Below, piece after piece: positions 17,586 through 24,797 of a stretch of DNA of 64,000 nucleotides. This DNA is from Winogradskyella bathintestinalis (lineage in GTDB: Bacteria; Bacteroidota; Bacteroidia; Flavobacteriales; Flavobacteriaceae). The notes beneath the pieces were generated by a model that was not told where the DNA came from, made no database searches, and saw nothing but the letters and a program-made list of their open reading frames with translations. Positions within the stretch are counted from its first letter, which is position 1. Each line of letters starts with the position of its first letter. The stretch spans positions 124,001 to 188,000 of the forward strand of contig NZ_JASDDK010000002.1 of the NCBI RefSeq assembly GCF_030407435.1, in the 5' to 3' direction. Position numbers and translations under genes: made by a program.

Positions 17586-18143
17586 ATGAATTGGATATAT
17601 GATCCTTGGCCATGGTATGTTGCAGGCCCTCTTATTGCGTTAGTAATGTTTATTTTACTGCTAGTAGGAAAACAATTTGGAATGTCTTCAAATTTACGAA
17701 CAGCCTGTGCTGCGGTTGGTGCTGGCAAGGCTGCCCGTTTTTTTAATTTTGACTGGAAGTCTGAACGTTGGAATTTAACTGTTGTTTTGGGTGCCATCAT
17801 CGGCGGTTTTATTGCTTCTCACTACATGAGTGATAACACCGTAAAAATAAATCCAGAGGTTGCCCAACAACTCGCCACGGATTACAACATTAATAATGCT
17901 GGTGACAGCTATTTACCACCAGAAATTTTTGCTACAGATGCTCTAAGTAACCCTTTTATTATTGCCGTTTTATTAATCGGTGGTATTTTGGTTGGATTTG
18001 GAGCGCGCTATGCCGGTGGTTGCACCTCTGGTCATGGTATTTCTGGATTAAGCAATCTTCAATTACCTTCCCTTATAGCGGTCATAGGCTTCTTTATAGG
18101 TGGACTGATAATGATTCATTTAATTTACCCTATAATATTTTAA
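17586..18143 (+). CDS. YeeE/YedE-family thiosulfate/sulfur transporter, first half
   Basis: 185 residues with about five membrane segments. The sulfur-transport signature GARYAGGCTSGHGISGLSNL occurs near 137-156, with the conserved Cys in GCTSGHG. Full-length YeeE (TsuA) carries two such halves in one chain and imports thiosulfate through cysteine-assisted hand-over. Here the halves are separate genes with a 2-bp gap, so the two polypeptides probably form one channel. It is driven by the Crp/Fnr-type promoter upstream. Confidence 0.88.
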   Translation: MNWIYDPWPWYVAGPLIALVMFILLLVGKQFGMSSNLRTACAAVGAGKAARFFNFDWKSERWNLTVVLGAIIGGFIASHYMSDNTVKINPEVAQQLATDYNINNAGDSYLPPEIFATDALSNPFIIAVLLIGGILVGFGARYAGGCTSGHGISGLSNLQLPSLIAVIGFFIGGLIMIHLIYPIIF

Positions 18144-18145
18144 AA

Positions 18146-18559
18146 ATGAAATACATAACATATTTAGCAATTGGCGTTTTTTTCGGAATTATAATGTTTA
18201 AATCTGAAGCTGCCTCTTGGTTTCGCATCTATGAAATGTTCCAATTTGGAAGTTTCCATATGTATGGCATTATAGGTTCTGCTGTAGTTATTGGTATTAT
18301 TGGTGTACAAATAATTAAATATAAAAACATAAAATCACTTAGTGGTGGAGATATTAGTTTGACACCTAAAAATAAAAGTGTTACGCGCTATTTAGCAGGT
18401 GGGATTATTTTTGGTTTGGGTTGGGCACTTGCAGGGGCATGTCCTGGCCCTATGTACGTTCTGGCAGGCGCAGGGTATACTTCAATTTTAATAGTAATTT
18501 TTGGAGCTATTGTTGGGACTTTTTTATACGGATTGATTAAAGACAAGTTACCTCATTAG
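18146..18559 (+). CDS. YeeE/YedE-family sulfur transporter, second half
   Basis: 137 residues from the ATG at 18146 (KYITYLAIGVFFG), four membrane segments. The second-half signature GLGWALAGACPGP lies near 98-110, with the conserved Cys in ACPGP. A longer in-frame reading starting inside the first gene is a shadow. It is the last gene of the sulfur cluster and is followed by a strong terminator. Confidence 0.88.
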   Translation: MKYITYLAIGVFFGIIMFKSEAASWFRIYEMFQFGSFHMYGIIGSAVVIGIIGVQIIKYKNIKSLSGGDISLTPKNKSVTRYLAGGIIFGLGWALAGACPGPMYVLAGAGYTSILIVIFGAIVGTFLYGLIKDKLPH

Positions 18560-18575
18560 TCTCTATTATAATAAT

Positions 18576-18604
18576 AAAGCTCATCTTTAAAAGATGAGCT
18601 TTTT
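18576..18604 (+). terminator. Rho-independent terminator after the sulfur cluster
   Basis: AAAGCTCATCTT-TAA-AAGATGAGCTTT, a perfect 12-bp stem followed by T residues, 17 bp after the second YeeE stop. It is near-symmetrical and may also stop transcripts from the minus strand. Confidence 0.85.
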
Positions 18605-18707
18605 AATGGTCATATTAAAAGCGCGTTATAGAATGTTTAGAATATGAGTTTTATTTTCTTATTAACTGCAGAATCATTAAGATCAGGATAGTTCAGCTTA
18701 TTGTAGT

Positions 18708-19505
18708 CTATTTATAAGTTACCAATATTTCCGCAATGGCTTTTAAGTCAGATTCATTAATTTCTGTTTTTGGTGCTAAAGGGAATATTTGTTGTCCAGG
18801 TCTACTTATAAAAGCAGCTCGCCAGCCTGCCCAAAGTGCACCGGCGACATCCCAACCATGTGCAGCAATCAACATACATTCTTCTGGTTTTACTCCCATT
18901 TTACGCGCTGCCCATGCATACGTATCTGTAAAAGGTTTAAATTTACCTACATCTTCCACACTTAATCGTTCATCAAAATATTTGGTTAAACCTGCACTTT
19001 CAAATTGCTTTTTTACGCCTTCATTAGAAGAGTTAGTAAATGATACTAATTTATAACCATCTTCCTTTAATTGCGCTAAGGACTCTTTCACTTCGGGGTG
19101 CGCTGGTAAACCACGTAAAGCATTTACAACTGTTTTACGCGCATATTCTTCTGACATTTGTATGTCATTGTTGGCGGCTACCATTTGTAAGGCTCCGGCT
19201 CCAATATGACCAAAATGCTCGTATTGACCGCTGGCAGTAGTTACCAATGAATATTGCAACATGGTGGTAAACCATAATGGTAATAAATCATCTCTACCAT
19301 TGAGTGCTTCGCTTACCACTTCTTTCATATCAGTAAGGTCTAAAAGTGTTTCGTTAACATCAAAGAATAATACTTTCGGTCTTGTCTTATTTGTCATCAT
19401 GTTTCTTTTTTTTTGAGTGTTTCCTAAAACTAAATTAGGCATCAATAGACCCGTAGCTCCCATTAATCCTAGATTTTTCATGAAGTTTCGTCTATCATTT
19501 TTCAT
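18708..19505 (-). CDS. HAD-family type II haloacid dehalogenase with Tat-like signal
   Basis: 265 residues. After an N-terminal stretch with a twin-arginine-like signal (DRRNFMKNLG, R5-R6, then a hydrophobic segment to about residue 28) comes a HAD domain: FFDVNETL with nucleophile D49, FTNSSNEG, SVEDVGKFKP and AAHGWDVAGA, the pattern of L-2-haloacid dehalogenases. It would hydrolyse a carbon-halogen bond or a related substrate. Export of a dehalogenase to the periplasm is uncommon. It is the last gene of the TetR-controlled set, 19 bp after the DsbA-like gene. Confidence 0.83.
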   Translation of the reverse strand: MKNDRRNFMKNLGLMGATGLLMPNLVLGNTQKKRNMMTNKTRPKVLFFDVNETLLDLTDMKEVVSEALNGRDDLLPLWFTTMLQYSLVTTASGQYEHFGHIGAGALQMVAANNDIQMSEEYARKTVVNALRGLPAHPEVKESLAQLKEDGYKLVSFTNSSNEGVKKQFESAGLTKYFDERLSVEDVGKFKPFTDTYAWAARKMGVKPEECMLIAAHGWDVAGALWAGWRAAFISRPGQQIFPLAPKTEINESDLKAIAEILVTYK

Positions 19506-19524
19506 TTTAAATCACATTATTTAG

Positions 19525-20166
19525 TTAATGAATCAATTCAGTTAAAACTTGCTTAAAAGTATCTACAGGCTGTGCACCCGTAACCGCACTCTTTTTATTG
19601 AATACAATAGTAGGCACAGAATTTACACCCAAATTTTTCCAATAATTTTGTTGCTTTCTTACCTCATTTCGTGCTTCATCATTATCTAATTTCGCTAAGG
19701 CTTCTTCCGCTTCTAATCCCACATCCAAAAGAATCTGCTTAAGTACTTTTCGGTCAGACACATCTTTTCTTTCACTAAAGAACGCGGTTGTTAAACGCAT
19801 TTTTAACTCGGTTTGCTTTCCGAAATCTTTAGCATAATCCAATAAAACATGGGCATCGAACGTATTAACCATTCGCATTTCTTTAAAATAGTCGAATGTA
19901 AATCCAAGGGATTTTCCTACTTCAGTCATATGCTGCTGCGATTGGTCCTGCTGCTCTAATGTTGAACCATATTTCTGTGTAATATGTTCATTTACATTCT
20001 GGCCTTCAGCGGGCATCATAGGATTTAACTCAAAAGGATGCCATTCGATAGTTATCTGATCTTCTACTCCTAATTCTGAAATTGCTTTTTCTAATCGTTT
20101 GTAACCAATGGTACACCAAGGACATACTACATCTGATACGATATCTATTTTCAATTTATCTTTCAT
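19525..20166 (-). CDS. DsbA-family (FrnE-like) thiol oxidoreductase
   Basis: 213 residues from the ATG at 20166; an upstream in-frame ATG at 20199 would add an unlikely leader. The thioredoxin-like fold carries CPWC (C15-C18) right after the first strand, with a long helical insertion and the cis-proline loop VNSVPTIVFN near the end, as in FrnE and 2-hydroxychromene-2-carboxylate isomerase relatives. No signal peptide, so it acts in the cytoplasm on thiol-disulfide exchange. It lies between the AhpD-like and HAD genes. Confidence 0.88.
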   Translation of the reverse strand: MKDKLKIDIVSDVVCPWCTIGYKRLEKAISELGVEDQITIEWHPFELNPMMPAEGQNVNEHITQKYGSTLEQQDQSQQHMTEVGKSLGFTFDYFKEMRMVNTFDAHVLLDYAKDFGKQTELKMRLTTAFFSERKDVSDRKVLKQILLDVGLEAEEALAKLDNDEARNEVRKQQNYWKNLGVNSVPTIVFNKKSAVTGAQPVDTFKQVLTELIH

Positions 20167-20247
20167 ATTTATAGTTTTTATAATAAACCTTCCGAACAAA
20201 CGGAAGGTTTATCGCTATTAATCAACAATTTACGGTTTTTTAAGGGA

Positions 20248-20811
20248 TTATGAAACCGTATTCTCTTTCGTCCATTCAAACTTTTTAAATCCTGCATCTA
20301 CAGGAGTATTTGCAATATGGTTGACGTAATTACTTATTGTTTTTTGAGATAATCCTAAAATGATCTCTAACACTTGTGCCTCGCCATAACCAGCTTCAAA
20401 AAATGTATCCAAATCCTTTTGGGATACATGTCCTCTATTTCTAACTATGGATAAAGTCATAGTTCTCAAAGCTTCTAATTTTGAGTTATCTAGGGGTGTT
20501 TCATTACGTAAAGCTTCTGTGATATTATCATCTACTTTCATCATTTTAGCAATTCCGGTATGTGCAGGAACACAATAATGACAAGCGTGCTCAACATTTA
20601 TAGTTTGCCATACCACAGTCAACTCTTCTTCATTAAATGAAGTTTGTGTAAATAGCTCGTGTAAGGTTTGGTAAGCCTCTAAAATTTTTGGTGCTCCGGC
20701 TAAAACGCCGTGTAATCCAGGAATCATTCCGTAGGCTTTTTGTGAATTTTCTAATAGTGATTTACTATCTTCTGATGCAGTTTCGATGTCATGAATTTTT
20801 AAAGTGGTCAT
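20248..20811 (-). CDS. Carboxymuconolactone decarboxylase / AhpD-like protein
   Basis: 187 residues, all helical. The AhpD signature EHACHYCVPAH gives C77, C80 and H84, the redox-active site of alkylhydroperoxidase-type proteins. It probably reduces peroxides or organic hydroperoxides using a thiol donor; the adjacent DsbA-like protein could serve in the same thiol pathway. A TetR-type operator lies 46 bp upstream. Confidence 0.87.
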   Translation of the reverse strand: MTTLKIHDIETASEDSKSLLENSQKAYGMIPGLHGVLAGAPKILEAYQTLHELFTQTSFNEEELTVVWQTINVEHACHYCVPAHTGIAKMMKVDDNITEALRNETPLDNSKLEALRTMTLSIVRNRGHVSQKDLDTFFEAGYGEAQVLEIILGLSQKTISNYVNHIANTPVDAGFKKFEWTKENTVS

Positions 20812-20847
20812 AATCTTGAATTTTAATTGTTTTACTTATTATTAATT

Positions 20848-20867
20848 AACTAAACGAATGTTTAGTT
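20848..20867 (-). promoter_or_regulatory. TetR-type operator upstream of the AhpD-like gene
   Basis: AACTAAAC-GAAT-GTTTAGTT, perfect 8-bp arms with a 4-bp spacer. It shares CTAAAC/GTTTAG and spacing with the dyads at 21349-21372 and 21996-22013. No clear -7 box was found beside it. Confidence 0.65.
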
Positions 20868-20900
20868 TTTTGTTAATTTTTTTAATTCTTTTTTAAAGGT

Positions 20901-21329
20901 CTACAAATTACTAGCGAGATCATCAAGATATTGGTGCAACGTGCCTTTTCTAAAAGTTAGGAATAATTGAATCAGATCTTCTCTAGATATATAGTTGGTG
21001 AATTTGGAATTCTTGTCATTGAGATAATTTTCGAACGCTTCTAAATTTTCAGATTTCCTTGCGCCTTTTCGCATAAGCTTAGCAAGTTCTTTTTTAGTAA
21101 ACACATGCGCACCAATTTTATAGTTCATTTTAGAGACCGCTGATTCTTTCAGAAATTCTCTGTACTTGAATGTTTCTTGTGAAAATACTTCGCTAACGAA
21201 GTTTGATAATGAATGCTTATATGTTGTGTTTTCATTAGTATCCAAATAATTTGACACGATTGTATATTCTTGAGCATTTAATGTGACAAAGGTTATTGAG
21301 AGTGCGAATGTTAAAATAATAGTTTTCAT
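20901..21329 (-). CDS. Small exported protein of unknown function
   Basis: 142 residues. The N terminus has a signal peptide (MKTIILTFALSITFVTLNA, cleavage near residue 19). The mature part is hydrophilic and mostly helical with many Lys, Glu and Asn residues; no family motif, cysteine or metal site is recognised. Its place in the TetR-controlled set, with its own operator, suggests a role in the same stress response. The function is unknown. Confidence 0.7.
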   Translation of the reverse strand: MKTIILTFALSITFVTLNAQEYTIVSNYLDTNENTTYKHSLSNFVSEVFSQETFKYREFLKESAVSKMNYKIGAHVFTKKELAKLMRKGARKSENLEAFENYLNDKNSKFTNYISREDLIQLFLTFRKGTLHQYLDDLASNL

Positions 21330-21348
21330 AATACATTGATTTTACAAC

Positions 21349-21372
21349 ATATCTAAACAATCGTTTAGATAT
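21349..21372 (-). promoter_or_regulatory. TetR-type operator upstream of the small exported gene
   Basis: ATATCTAAAC-AATC-GTTTAGATAT, perfect 10-bp arms with a 4-bp spacer, 20 bp upstream of the start codon. Confidence 0.7.
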
Positions 21373-21387
21373 AGGTTAAAAAAATAG

Positions 21388-21951
21388 TTAGAGATTTTTA
21401 AAGGTCATTTCAATATAATCTTCAATTTCTTGTGGAGTATTAACTCGAGATGCCGCAGCAAGACCATGTTTCGCTAATAATAAAAAATTGGCTTGTTTCA
21501 ATACTGTATCTTCATTTTTCGTTGAATCCATTTTTAATTTTTCAATAAAAATAGTCTTAAGATTATCCATGAAAACATTCATTTGTTCTTTAATTAATTC
21601 ATCGTCACTTTCTATGAACTCATTATAAGTGTTAGTAACTAAGCACCCATTTTGATTTCCCATTTTTAAATTTAAGGCCACAGACTCATAAAAAAATGCT
21701 TTAATATCTTCCACTCCATTTAGGCCATTTTTTAAATTTTCGAATAACGTTTTTGTTTTAGATTTATAACATTTAATGCTCTCTAAAAATAATCCATGCT
21801 TACTACCAAAACTAGAGTATATAGAAAATTTATTAATGCCCATTTCTTTCTCAAGCATCTGCATGGAGGTATTTTCATACCCTCTTCTCCAGAATAATTG
21901 CATAGCTTTATCTACAACTTCTTCTTCTATATATGCTTTTTTTCTTGCCAT
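21388..21951 (-). CDS. TetR-family transcriptional regulator
   Basis: 187 residues from the ATG at 21951; a longer reading from 21987 runs into the promoter region. The N-terminal helix-turn-helix is visible (DKAMQLFWRRGYENTSMQML ... KFSIYSSFGSKHGLFLES) and the C-terminal part is the variable ligand domain, with a single Cys at a NGCLVTN motif. It is a good candidate to bind the dyads at 21996, 21349 and 20848, hence autorepression and control of the genes downstream. Confidence 0.9.
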   Translation of the reverse strand: MARKKAYIEEEVVDKAMQLFWRRGYENTSMQMLEKEMGINKFSIYSSFGSKHGLFLESIKCYKSKTKTLFENLKNGLNGVEDIKAFFYESVALNLKMGNQNGCLVTNTYNEFIESDDELIKEQMNVFMDNLKTIFIEKLKMDSTKNEDTVLKQANFLLLAKHGLAAASRVNTPQEIEDYIEMTFKNL

Positions 21952-21991
21952 GTTTAAATACGTGAAAATGAATATATTTCTTATCACAGCA

Positions 21992-22013
21992 CAAAACTAA
22001 CCAATCGGTTAGT
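21992..22013 (-). promoter_or_regulatory. TetR operator overlapping a -7 box
   Basis: ACTAACC-AATC-GGTTAGT at 21996-22013 (perfect dyad). On the minus strand a -7 box TAGTTTTG occupies 21992-21999, overlapping the operator by 4 bp, so a bound repressor would block polymerase. The regulator ATG is 41 bp downstream of the box. Confidence 0.7.
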
Positions 22014-22225
22014 AATAAAAAAATGTTTTAACACTTTATTGGATTATTGATACCCTAACGTCGTATTCAAACGTAATTTAATCCTCCGTATTAAGTCTCA
22101 TTTTTAATAAATCTGGTTTAAAACCAAATTTTTTTAGGCATGTAAAGTATTCTCATTTTCTGCATACACTACTTATTGTATTTCAGAGACGTTTCATTCT
22201 TTAGCCCTATCTCTTCTAATGTTTT

Positions 22226-22250
22226 TCTGCTTTCACAGGAATGACAGAAC
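22226..22250. repeat. REP-like half element
   Basis: CTGCTTTCACAGGAATGACA, a single arm of the CTGCTTTCGCAGG repeat type that is common in Bacteroidota intergenic regions. The related hairpin is about 80 bp away. Confidence 0.5.
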
Positions 22251-22311
22251 GGGAATGATAGATTAAGCATGATAAACAAACAGAGGATTGTGATTAGAAA
22301 GGTTTAGTATT

Positions 22312-22345
22312 GTTGTAGACCCCTGCTTTCGCAGGAATCTACAAC
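22312..22345. repeat. REP-like hairpin
   Basis: GTTGTAGA...CCTGC-TTTC-GCAGG...TCTACAAC forms an 8-bp outer and 5-bp inner stem with 2-nt internal loops. It is a typical repetitive extragenic palindrome shape and lies 39 bp after the fructokinase stop codon, where it could end transcription. Confidence 0.55.
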
Positions 22346-22383
22346 TTACAGCAATGACAATTATTTTTGTTTTATATAGGGGC

Positions 22384-23292
22384 CTATGAAGTTTTAGGTA
22401 TTCTGAATTTACTTGGAGACATAAACTTATAAATAGCATCTGAGCTTATTTCTGGGTTGGCTCCTTCACTACCTGCTACTAAAGCTCCAATAGCACAAGC
22501 AAAGTTGATAGCATCTTGTGGGTCTTCGTTATTGATTAATTTACTAATTATGGAGGCTAAAAACGAATCACCGGCACCTACGGTATCTACAACATCGATA
22601 TGATAGCCACTGTTATAATAAATGGTGTCGTTGTAATACAAAATCGCACCATGACGTCCTTTAGTGACACAAATGGTTTTTGTATTGGTATGTTGTGCTA
22701 TGAACTGCATATTTTCCTCTAAACCATTTGTGTTAGAGTTTAACATGTCTCCGATTTCAAATATTTCGTCGTCGTTGAATTTTATGAAATCGGCTTCATT
22801 CATTAAATGATTTAAAACGGAGATGGTATAATACGGTTGTCTTAGGTTGACATCGAAAATCTTGTATTTAGCCACTTTTAGGAGTTCATATAAGGTATGT
22901 CTTGACACATCATCTCTAGCGATTAAACTCCCAAAAACAAAAGCATCAGCATGTTCTGTTGTTTTCTTGGCACTTTCGGTAAGCTGGATATTATCCCATG
23001 CTCTTGGATACATAATATTATAAGAAGCCGACCCTTTTTCATTCAACATCACTTTTACTTTTCCTGTTTTAAAAGTGTCGTCAATTTGAACATTATCTGA
23101 ATTTACCGCATGGTCTTGAATGTAGGTCTTTATTTTTCTTCCCTTTTTGTCTGTTCCTATGCGACTAATCATAGAAACATTATTCCCTAAGGATTGTAAA
23201 CGTAACGCCACATTTAATGGTGCGCCCCCTATTTTCTTGTGGGTGGGAAACACATCCCACAACACTTCTCCGAAACAAACTATATTTTTCAT
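22384..23292 (-). CDS. PfkB-family carbohydrate kinase, probable fructokinase
   Basis: 302 residues. The ribokinase/PfkB signatures are present: GGAPLNVALRL near 18-28 and the C-terminal anion hole DTVGAGDSFLASI near 238-250, whose Asp is the catalytic base. It should phosphorylate fructose to fructose 6-phosphate, the step following mannitol oxidation. It starts immediately after the stop of the mannitol-dehydrogenase-type gene and is the last gene of the operon. Confidence 0.87.
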   Translation of the reverse strand: MKNIVCFGEVLWDVFPTHKKIGGAPLNVALRLQSLGNNVSMISRIGTDKKGRKIKTYIQDHAVNSDNVQIDDTFKTGKVKVMLNEKGSASYNIMYPRAWDNIQLTESAKKTTEHADAFVFGSLIARDDVSRHTLYELLKVAKYKIFDVNLRQPYYTISVLNHLMNEADFIKFNDDEIFEIGDMLNSNTNGLEENMQFIAQHTNTKTICVTKGRHGAILYYNDTIYYNSGYHIDVVDTVGAGDSFLASIISKLINNEDPQDAINFACAIGALVAGSEGANPEISSDAIYKFMSPSKFRIPKTS

Positions 23293-24792
23293 TTAAATGT
23301 CGTTTAAAATATTACTGTTTATATCCTTCACCGCTTTTTCAATACCGTTTTGAACAATGTTTTGGTAGGCCTTAGTGTACGCTGCTACAAAAGTAGTGTT
23401 GTCTTTAAGCGATCCGAATATGGCATCAATTTCTAAAAAGGATTCAGGATGCGTTCTAGAGGCTATGGCTTTTTCATTTAAAACCTGTTCCATAGCATCT
23501 TTAATTATTAGTTGTGTACCAAATTCATTGACGCCAACACTGTATATAGCAAATGCAGCAATTATAAAAGCCGCATGATCAATAGACCCCTTTGTCTCTA
23601 ACTGGGTATTGATGGTTGGTAAAATGAATATGGGAATTTTAGCAGAACTCTGTGAGCAAATACGATCAATTTGATCTTTTATATAGGTATTTCCAAAGCG
23701 CTGTATTAATGAGAACTTATAATTTTTTAAGTTCACACCTTCTAAATCCCCTAAGGTTGGTGTGACTTCGTTGCCCATATAGATTCTTAAAAACGAGCTG
23801 ATATCGGCATTACCAACAGCTTCATCAATGGTGGAATAGCCATATAATGCCCCAAGAATACCTAATACAGAATGACCTGCATTGAGTAAGCTTAACTTCA
23901 TTTTTTCATAAGGTACAACGTCTTTAACAAATTGTGCTCCTACGGTTTCCCAAGCTGGTCGTCCTGCTATAAAATCGTCTTCAATAACCCATTGTTTAAA
24001 CGGTTCACATACGACTGGCCAAGCATCATCAATCCCAGACGTTTCTTTTAGTAATTCTATATCTAAGGCTGATGTGGCAGGTGTAATTCTATCGACCATA
24101 GCATTTGGAAACGATACGTTGGTTTCAATCCAAGCTGACAATTCAGGTTCTGCCGTATTCACATAACTCATTAACATTCTTTTAGTCATGTGGCCATTAC
24201 CCTGAATATTATCACAAGATTGAATGGTACAGCCTTGTAAACTGCGTTCTTTTCTTAGTTTTAAGGCTTGAGTGAGGTAACCAAAAATCGTTTTTGGAGC
24301 CTCTGGGTGATCTAAATCGTGTTGAATTAAAGGGTTGCTAAAATCGAATTCTTTTGTAGCTTCATTATAGTTATAGCCACCTTCTGTAATGGTCAAGGTG
24401 ATGATTTTAACGTCTGGACTCGCCATTTTCTCAATCACTTTTATAGGATTCTCAGGAGCAAATAAGCATTCTGTTATAGATCCAATAACCCGTTTGGTAA
24501 GCGTGCCATCGAGTTCTTTTATAATTAAAGTGTATAAACCATCTTGTGCTTTTAAGGTGTTGTATATTTTAGTATCGAAATCTAATAAGGCGATACCACA
24601 AATGCCCCAATCTTTAATAGCTTCATCATGTAATAGTTCATCGGTATAAAATGCTTCATGTGCTCTATGAAACCCACCAATACCCACATGAACGATGCCT
24701 GTTTTTAATTGACTTCTATCATACGTTGGACAAGGTATGCGTTTTGAGATTTCTGCTAAATTCTCTTGATTAAGTTTAATTATTTGTTCCAT
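23293..24792 (-). CDS. Mannitol dehydrogenase-family oxidoreductase
   Basis: 499 residues from the ATG at 24792; an upstream in-frame ATG at 24834 would overlap the permease gene. The N terminus has the NAD-binding turn VHVGIGGFHRAHEA near 36-49 and the long-chain polyol dehydrogenase fold follows, with the conserved block ATVGAQFV...KLSLLNAGHSVL holding the catalytic Lys/Asn/His. It oxidises a polyol such as D-mannitol to the ketose (fructose for mannitol). Its neighbours are a permease and fructokinase; mannitol is the leading substrate but arabinitol or fructuronate are alternatives. Confidence 0.86.
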   Translation of the reverse strand: MEQIIKLNQENLAEISKRIPCPTYDRSQLKTGIVHVGIGGFHRAHEAFYTDELLHDEAIKDWGICGIALLDFDTKIYNTLKAQDGLYTLIIKELDGTLTKRVIGSITECLFAPENPIKVIEKMASPDVKIITLTITEGGYNYNEATKEFDFSNPLIQHDLDHPEAPKTIFGYLTQALKLRKERSLQGCTIQSCDNIQGNGHMTKRMLMSYVNTAEPELSAWIETNVSFPNAMVDRITPATSALDIELLKETSGIDDAWPVVCEPFKQWVIEDDFIAGRPAWETVGAQFVKDVVPYEKMKLSLLNAGHSVLGILGALYGYSTIDEAVGNADISSFLRIYMGNEVTPTLGDLEGVNLKNYKFSLIQRFGNTYIKDQIDRICSQSSAKIPIFILPTINTQLETKGSIDHAAFIIAAFAIYSVGVNEFGTQLIIKDAMEQVLNEKAIASRTHPESFLEIDAIFGSLKDNTTFVAAYTKAYQNIVQNGIEKAVKDINSNILNDI

Positions 24793-24797
24793 GATAT

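Larger units (their letters stand above)
22014..22383. other. Intergenic region with REP-like elements
   Basis: 370 bp between the TetR promoter and the fructokinase stop codon. No ORF. It holds two REP-like sequences with the same word TGCTTTC-[AG]-CAGGAAT: at 22226-22250 (followed by ATGACAG) and as a hairpin at 22312-22345. Confidence 0.6.
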
